Assembly: GCF_003345655.1 (NCBI RefSeq)
Contig: NZ_QQOH01000002.1
Coordinates: 434,001 to 498,000 of the forward strand
DNA length: 64,000 nt
Direction: 5' to 3'
Origin: Motiliproteus coralliicola
GTDB lineage: Bacteria > Pseudomonadota > Gammaproteobacteria > Pseudomonadales > Balneatricaceae
Shown: piece by piece, positions 60,295 to 64,000 of the stretch
How positions within the stretch are numbered: position 1 is the first letter of the stretch
Layout of the letters: the number at the start of each line of letters is the position of its first letter
Translations under genes and position numbers: made by a program
The notes under the pieces: generated by a model
The model's input: the letters and a program-made list of their open reading frames with translations, nothing else
Told to the model about the DNA's origin: nothing
The model's database searches: none

Positions 60295-60729
60295 ATGCCG
60301 AACAAGGTTGTCAGCGTCAGTGCGACGATGGGGAACAGCTACACGATCACCGCCGATGTTCGCGGCCATCACCTGACTATCGATCAGCCGCAAAATGCCC
60401 GTGGCAACAACGAAGGGCCGACGCCTTTGGAGCTGTTTCTGTTCTCCATGTCGGGCTGTGTAGCAACGATCGCCCGTACCGTCGCGATGCAGGAGAGGTT
60501 GGAGCTTCGTGGCATGGAAGTTATTGCTGAAGGGGAGTTGAATCCTGCTGGTCTGCTGGGCAAACCCACCGAAGACCGGACCGGCTTCCAGCAGATCAGG
60601 ATCTCGGCGACGATTGATGCCGATATGACCGACGCCGAAAAAGCCGAGTTTCTGGATCGGGTCTGCGATCGCTGTCCGGTCCATGACAACGTCAAGCTGT
60701 CCAGTGAGGTTGTCCATCAGCTAGGCTGA
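60295..60729 (+). CDS. OsmC-family protein
   Basis: 144 residues. The two redox cysteines are in FSMSGCVATIARTVA and DRVCDRCPVHDNV, and GGNNEGPTPLEL-like ARGNNEGPTPLELFL precedes them. Members are thiol peroxidases or related to hydroperoxide resistance; some have lost that activity. An extra Cys (CDRC) is present. It lies between the thioesterase and a membrane methyltransferase-like gene. Confidence 0.9.
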   Translation: MPNKVVSVSATMGNSYTITADVRGHHLTIDQPQNARGNNEGPTPLELFLFSMSGCVATIARTVAMQERLELRGMEVIAEGELNPAGLLGKPTEDRTGFQQIRISATIDADMTDAEKAEFLDRVCDRCPVHDNVKLSSEVVHQLG

Positions 60730-60760
60730 TCTTTAGGTTGAAACTTATCGAGGAGTGTCT

Positions 60761-61420
60761 GTGACGGCTTCGCTGATTGCGCTCGGGTTGTACTTTATCG
60801 GTTACTGCCTGCTGCACTCCTTCCTGGCCTCCCGCCGTTGTAAGCATTGGTGCTTGCAGCACTGGCCTGCATTAATGCCGGCCTATCGCGGGCTCTACAA
60901 CCTATTGGCCGTGTTGCTGCTGGTTCCGCTTCTATGGCTGTATCTGCAGGCCAGCGGACCCTTGCTGGTGCATTGGAGTGGCTGGAGCGGCTGGTTGATG
61001 AATGGACTGTCCGTGGCGGCGCTGGTGGGGTTTTTCAGCAGCTCTGGGGATTACTCGATGGCCGAGTTCAGCGGTAGTCGGCAGTGGCGGCAACGTCATC
61101 TCGGGGTGCGGGATCCGGAACAGCAGGCTCGGCTGCGGTTGGGTCGATGGCACCGATGGGTGAGGCACCCCTGGTATTTCCTCGCGCTGGTGTTGATCTG
61201 GAGTCGTTCGATGGACGCGGCCCAGCTGTTGCTGAGCGTGCTGGCCAGTCTGTACTTTGTGATCGGCTCCCGGTTGGAAGAGCGCAAGCTGATCGAGCAA
61301 TTCGGCGATGCCTACCGCCATTATCGCCGCCTGGTACCGGGCCTGTTACCCCTGCCGGGTCGTACTATCAGTGCAACGCGAGCCCAGGAGCTGGAGCAGC
61401 AGGCGAACCGGTCTCTGTGA
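60761..61420 (+). CDS. Membrane methyltransferase-like protein (isoprenylcysteine/PEMT type)
   Basis: About 219 residues from a GTG at 60761, with GAGGAG at 60750-60755 (a GTG at 60755 overlaps that site). Six membrane segments are likely. The C-terminal part RHPWYFLALVLIWSR and GSRLEERKLIEQFGDAYRHYRRLVPGLLP matches the RHPxY...EE...Y motif of the isoprenylcysteine methyltransferase/phospholipid methyltransferase family (NnrU-like in bacteria). Substrate unknown. Confidence 0.85.
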   Translation: MTASLIALGLYFIGYCLLHSFLASRRCKHWCLQHWPALMPAYRGLYNLLAVLLLVPLLWLYLQASGPLLVHWSGWSGWLMNGLSVAALVGFFSSSGDYSMAEFSGSRQWRQRHLGVRDPEQQARLRLGRWHRWVRHPWYFLALVLIWSRSMDAAQLLLSVLASLYFVIGSRLEERKLIEQFGDAYRHYRRLVPGLLPLPGRTISATRAQELEQQANRSL

Positions 61421-61430
61421 TCCGATATTT

Positions 61431-62429
61431 TTAATAGGCTCGCTGGGCGATAAACAGTCCGCGTTTGGGGGCCGGGTAGCCTTCAACGGTGCGGTTGGGA
61501 TCATTCGGATCGAGGAACTGGGCCAGCGAGTGATACTGCATCCAGTCGGTGGCGCGCTGCTCTTCGATGCTGGTCTGATTGATGTCGACACAGCGAACTT
61601 GCTGGTATCCGCAGCGTTCAAGCCAGCCACACAGGGCCTCGGCACTGGGCAGGAACCAGACATTGCGCATCTGGGCGTAGCGGTCGGCCGGCAGCAGCAT
61701 CTGCTGGGCATCGCCGTCGATTATCAGGGTTTCCAGCACCAGCTCTCCACCGGGGCGAAGGAAGCTCTGTAGCTCCAGCAGGTGGTCGATCGGACTGCGG
61801 CGATGATAGAAAACTCCCATCGAGAAGACCGTATCGAAGATCTGCATCTTCTGCGGTAGCTCCTCAATCCCCAATGGCAACAGTTCGACCGGCAGCTCGC
61901 CCAGATACTTCTTCAGGGCTCGGAACTGCAGCAGAAACTTCCATGACGGATCGATGCCGATAACCCGGCGGGCTCCTGCGGCCAGCATCCGCCAGCAGTG
62001 ATAGCCGTTCCCACAGCCGATATCCAACACATTGCGGTTGTGCAGCGGCGCGATGCTGTCCTTAAGTCGATCCCACTTCATGTCCGAGCGCCACTCGGTA
62101 TCGATCTCAACCCCGAATACCGAGTAGGGGCCTTTGCGCCACGGCATCAGCTGCCGCATTGCTTGTTCCAGCTGCTGATGCTGATCCGAACTGCAGCCCT
62201 GCTCGGTACCGATCAGCAGGCTGCCACGATCCAGATCCGTCTGATCGCTTGTCAGCTCCGGCAGGGCATCGAAGGCGGCCAGCCAGCCGGGCATATCGCC
62301 GTGGTTGAGCCGCGTCAGCTTTTCGTTGATTCGCTGTTGCAGCGGGTCGACCCAGGGTGCCAGTTCACTGTGCTGAAGTTGGGTGAAAAAATCGCTGAAG
62401 TCGAGGGCCGGATGGAGCGGATCGGTCAT
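61431..62429 (-). CDS. cmoB: tRNA U34 carboxymethyltransferase
   Basis: 332 residues from the ATG at 62429 (MTDPLHPALDF); the frame extends to 62549 but the added part does not look like protein. WRSDMKWDRLKDSI and VLDIGCGNGYHCWRMLAAGARRVIGIDPS give the CmoB pattern, with MGVFYHRRSPIDHL and LVLETLIIDGD later. It transfers a carboxymethyl group from carboxy-SAM to 5-hydroxyuridine at wobble position 34. Co-transcribed with cmoA. Confidence 0.96.
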   Translation of the reverse strand: MTDPLHPALDFSDFFTQLQHSELAPWVDPLQQRINEKLTRLNHGDMPGWLAAFDALPELTSDQTDLDRGSLLIGTEQGCSSDQHQQLEQAMRQLMPWRKGPYSVFGVEIDTEWRSDMKWDRLKDSIAPLHNRNVLDIGCGNGYHCWRMLAAGARRVIGIDPSWKFLLQFRALKKYLGELPVELLPLGIEELPQKMQIFDTVFSMGVFYHRRSPIDHLLELQSFLRPGGELVLETLIIDGDAQQMLLPADRYAQMRNVWFLPSAEALCGWLERCGYQQVRCVDINQTSIEEQRATDWMQYHSLAQFLDPNDPNRTVEGYPAPKRGLFIAQRAY

Positions 62430-62472
62430 GGTCGGTAGGCTGCCAAGAGTAAGAGGTGAATAACGACGGGGG

Positions 62473-63216
62473 TTACTTGATCGCCAGCATGGAGGCGAAA
62501 TTGAAACACTGGAACCAGGGCTGTACGCAGCTGAAGCCAATCTGGCCAAGGCGCTGTTGGTGCAGTGATAGGGACTCGGGCCGCATCACTTTCTCCAGCG
62601 CGGAGCGTTTCTGGCTGATTTCCAGATCGCTGTAGCCGTTGGCACGCTTGAAATCATGATGCCAATCGGTCAATCGCTGTTGAATCGCGTCATCTTCAAA
62701 GGCGATTTTTTCGGACAGCAGCAACACCCCACCGGGTTTAAGCCCGTCGTAGATTCGTTGCAGCAGGTCGAAGCGTTGATCCGGCTCGATAAACTGCAGG
62801 GTGAAGTTCATCACTACCACGCTGGCGTTGCGAATTTCAATCGTGTTGATATCGGCGCAGACCAGTTCCGTCCGGGGCTCGGCCTCCTCCAGCATCGCCG
62901 CCACCTGTAGGTGCTCGCGGCAGCGCTCGATCATGGCCGGTGAGTTGTCGATGGCAATAAACCGGCAGTTGGGCTGACGAACCTGCTGTTGCATCGACAA
63001 GGTGGCAGCACCGAGTGAGCAGCCCAGATCATAAAGATTGCTGTCGGGTTGGGCATAGCGGGCGGCCAGGATGCCAAGGGATTTGACCACGGTGGCGTAG
63101 CCGGGCACCGAGCGGTTGATCATATCGGCGAACACGCCTACGACCTGCTCGTCGAATTGAAAGTCGACGATCTGGTTCAGCGGTTGGGCATAGAGCTGAT
63201 CGGAATCTTTGGCCAT
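62473..63216 (-). CDS. cmoA: Carboxy-S-adenosyl-L-methionine synthase
   Basis: A 247-residue SAM-fold enzyme. Motifs are FDEQVVGVFADMINRSVPGY, LYDLGCSLGAATLSMQQQV, AIDNSPAMIERCREHL and VVMNFTLQFIEPDQR. It makes carboxy-SAM from SAM and prephenate for CmoB, which follows 43 bp later. The pair is standard in gammaproteobacteria. Confidence 0.97.
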   Translation of the reverse strand: MAKDSDQLYAQPLNQIVDFQFDEQVVGVFADMINRSVPGYATVVKSLGILAARYAQPDSNLYDLGCSLGAATLSMQQQVRQPNCRFIAIDNSPAMIERCREHLQVAAMLEEAEPRTELVCADINTIEIRNASVVVMNFTLQFIEPDQRFDLLQRIYDGLKPGGVLLLSEKIAFEDDAIQQRLTDWHHDFKRANGYSDLEISQKRSALEKVMRPESLSLHQQRLGQIGFSCVQPWFQCFNFASMLAIK

Positions 63217-63312
63217 GGGGCGGGTGCCGGGTATTGGACTGGATTGAAGACGGGCGGATTATACGCCGTCAGGCCCCCCGCGTCATGACACCGGCACCGA
63301 TTTGCCCGCTGC

Positions 63313-64000
63313 TCAGAAGAGATCCAGTTGCTCGTCGGTCCGGCTCTTCGGTCGCCAGGCTTTACCCCAGCGGGTGGCGATATAGAACACCTGAATTCGA
63401 TCGCCGACGGTGGCGGTGATATCTTCCAGACCGATGGTGCCGTGGGCCGGTTCTTCACCGTTGATGAATACCAGGATGCCTAGCTGTTGGTCGGGGAACA
63501 GGCGTCCGATCTGGCCGTAGATCGGGTCGAGGCGCTTGATATACAGACCGGTCTCCATCTCCTGATTGCCGATAAAGGTGCTGCGGCTGTAGCAGGGATT
63601 TAAGCCCTCCTGCAGCAGTTGACTGTGAAGTAGCGCTTGGATTGAGTTCGCCGGTACTGAGCGGTGGTGAACGCTACCGTCCAGATCCAGCTTCAGTTCG
63701 GCCTCATCGAAGGGTTGCAGGTGCTGGGATTGGACCTCGAGGCTGAAAGCTTCGCAGAGGCCGACCACGTTGTCGTAACGGGCCAGCTTATGGGCGCAAT
63801 AGGTGCGGCCCTGGGCCGCAAAGTCGAAGCTCTCGTCGATGGTGCGATTCTGACCCCAGATCCGGATCTGGTTGTTGCGGTAGTTGAAGGTCAGTTGCTG
63901 GTCCTGCTTGAGGCCGTGGCTGTCGAGCTTGCGGACCTTGTAGATCACCGTGTGTGGGACCTGGTTGCTCTGCTTATCGAACTGCGGATGGCAGGGATTT
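63313..64000 (-). CDS. Hypothetical protein, N-terminus beyond the window
   Basis: The frame is open from the stop at 63313 to the window edge at 64000 (about 228 codons). A GTG at 63948 could start it, but the upstream codons (ending HPQFDKQSNQVPHTV) read as ordinary protein, so the real start is probably outside. I do not recognise the family. Visible features are GRTYCAHKLARYDN, an insertion-free alpha/beta pattern, FIGNQEMETGLYIKRLDPIYG, and ATVGDRIQVFYIATRWGKAW near the end. Confidence 0.7.
   Translation of the reverse strand, partial: NPCHPQFDKQSNQVPHTVIYKVRKLDSHGLKQDQQLTFNYRNNQIRIWGQNRTIDESFDFAAQGRTYCAHKLARYDNVVGLCEAFSLEVQSQHLQPFDEAELKLDLDGSVHHRSVPANSIQALLHSQLLQEGLNPCYSRSTFIGNQEMETGLYIKRLDPIYGQIGRLFPDQQLGILVFINGEEPAHGTIGLEDITATVGDRIQVFYIATRWGKAWRPKSRTDEQLDLF

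Noticed and set aside
1-64000. Mobile elements, prophage, CRISPR or toxin-antitoxin pairs
   Set aside because: No transposase, integrase, phage structural gene or spaced repeat array was seen; YgfX, once described as a toxin, is better explained by its link with SdhE.

Overview
The window reads as an ordinary chromosomal stretch of a marine-type gammaproteobacterium close to the Pseudomonas/Oceanospirillum branch. The main argument is gene order: sdhE-ygfX-nadB, then rpoE(algU)-rseA-rseC-mucD, then lepA-lepB-DUF4845-rnc-era-recO-acpS, then cysM-relA-mazG follows the Pseudomonas layout. FabY, the MucD-type protease and the one-subunit CysI with its DUF934 partner also fit. No phage, insertion sequence, CRISPR array, rRNA or tRNA was seen. 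Gene density is high, and many starts are GTG or TTG.

Layout. 1-9.5 kb: accessory metabolism and regulation (a periplasmic binding protein with the start of a membrane sensor, a second solute-binding protein, an SDR/RidA pair with a LysR regulator, a glutathione transferase, an MFS pump with a LysR regulator, a MocR regulator). 9.6-15.6 kb: assimilatory sulfite reductase, DUF934, a tiny membrane protein, CcoG, an EamA transporter, and a TetR regulator divergent from an HPP membrane protein with two clear operators. 15.7-22.4 kb: prfC, a duplicated small membrane protein, an unknown Gln-rich protein, TatD, a lipoprotein and FabY. 22.5-39.6 kb: the conserved housekeeping and envelope-stress block. 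39.6-46 kb: hydrolases, FabI, a c-type cytochrome, AckA-Pta, HIT, MsrA. 46-49 kb: an iron-storage group (Bfd, a DUF2325 protein, two bacterioferritins) with Fur-box-like sites. 49-51.7 kb: pspF / pspABC with a sigma-54 promoter. 51.7-56.1 kb: a beta-oxidation-type operon divergent from an AraC-family regulator. 56.2-64 kb: an exported YqgE/AlgH-like protein, RarD, a Sel1 lipoprotein, a Gly/Asn-repeat protein, a thioesterase, OsmC, a membrane methyltransferase-like protein, CmoB-CmoA and a truncated unknown gene.

The most notable observations are: (1) a gene in the rseA position that joins a complete RseA-like anti-sigma protein to the C-terminal domain of RseB, with no separate rseB in the operon; (2) an unannotated minus-strand RNA of about 150 nt between the OmpA-family lipoprotein gene and sdhE, with five hairpins that each expose GGA in the loop, a TATAAT box and an intrinsic terminator, the pattern of CsrB/RsmZ RNAs; (3) two adjacent bacterioferritins with complementary losses, one keeping the haem methionine and the other the ferroxidase ligands; (4) a second structured, terminated RNA or attenuator upstream of rarD; (5) a YqgE/AlgH-like protein with a signal peptide. 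All functional names come from reading motifs and gene order; no database search was run.
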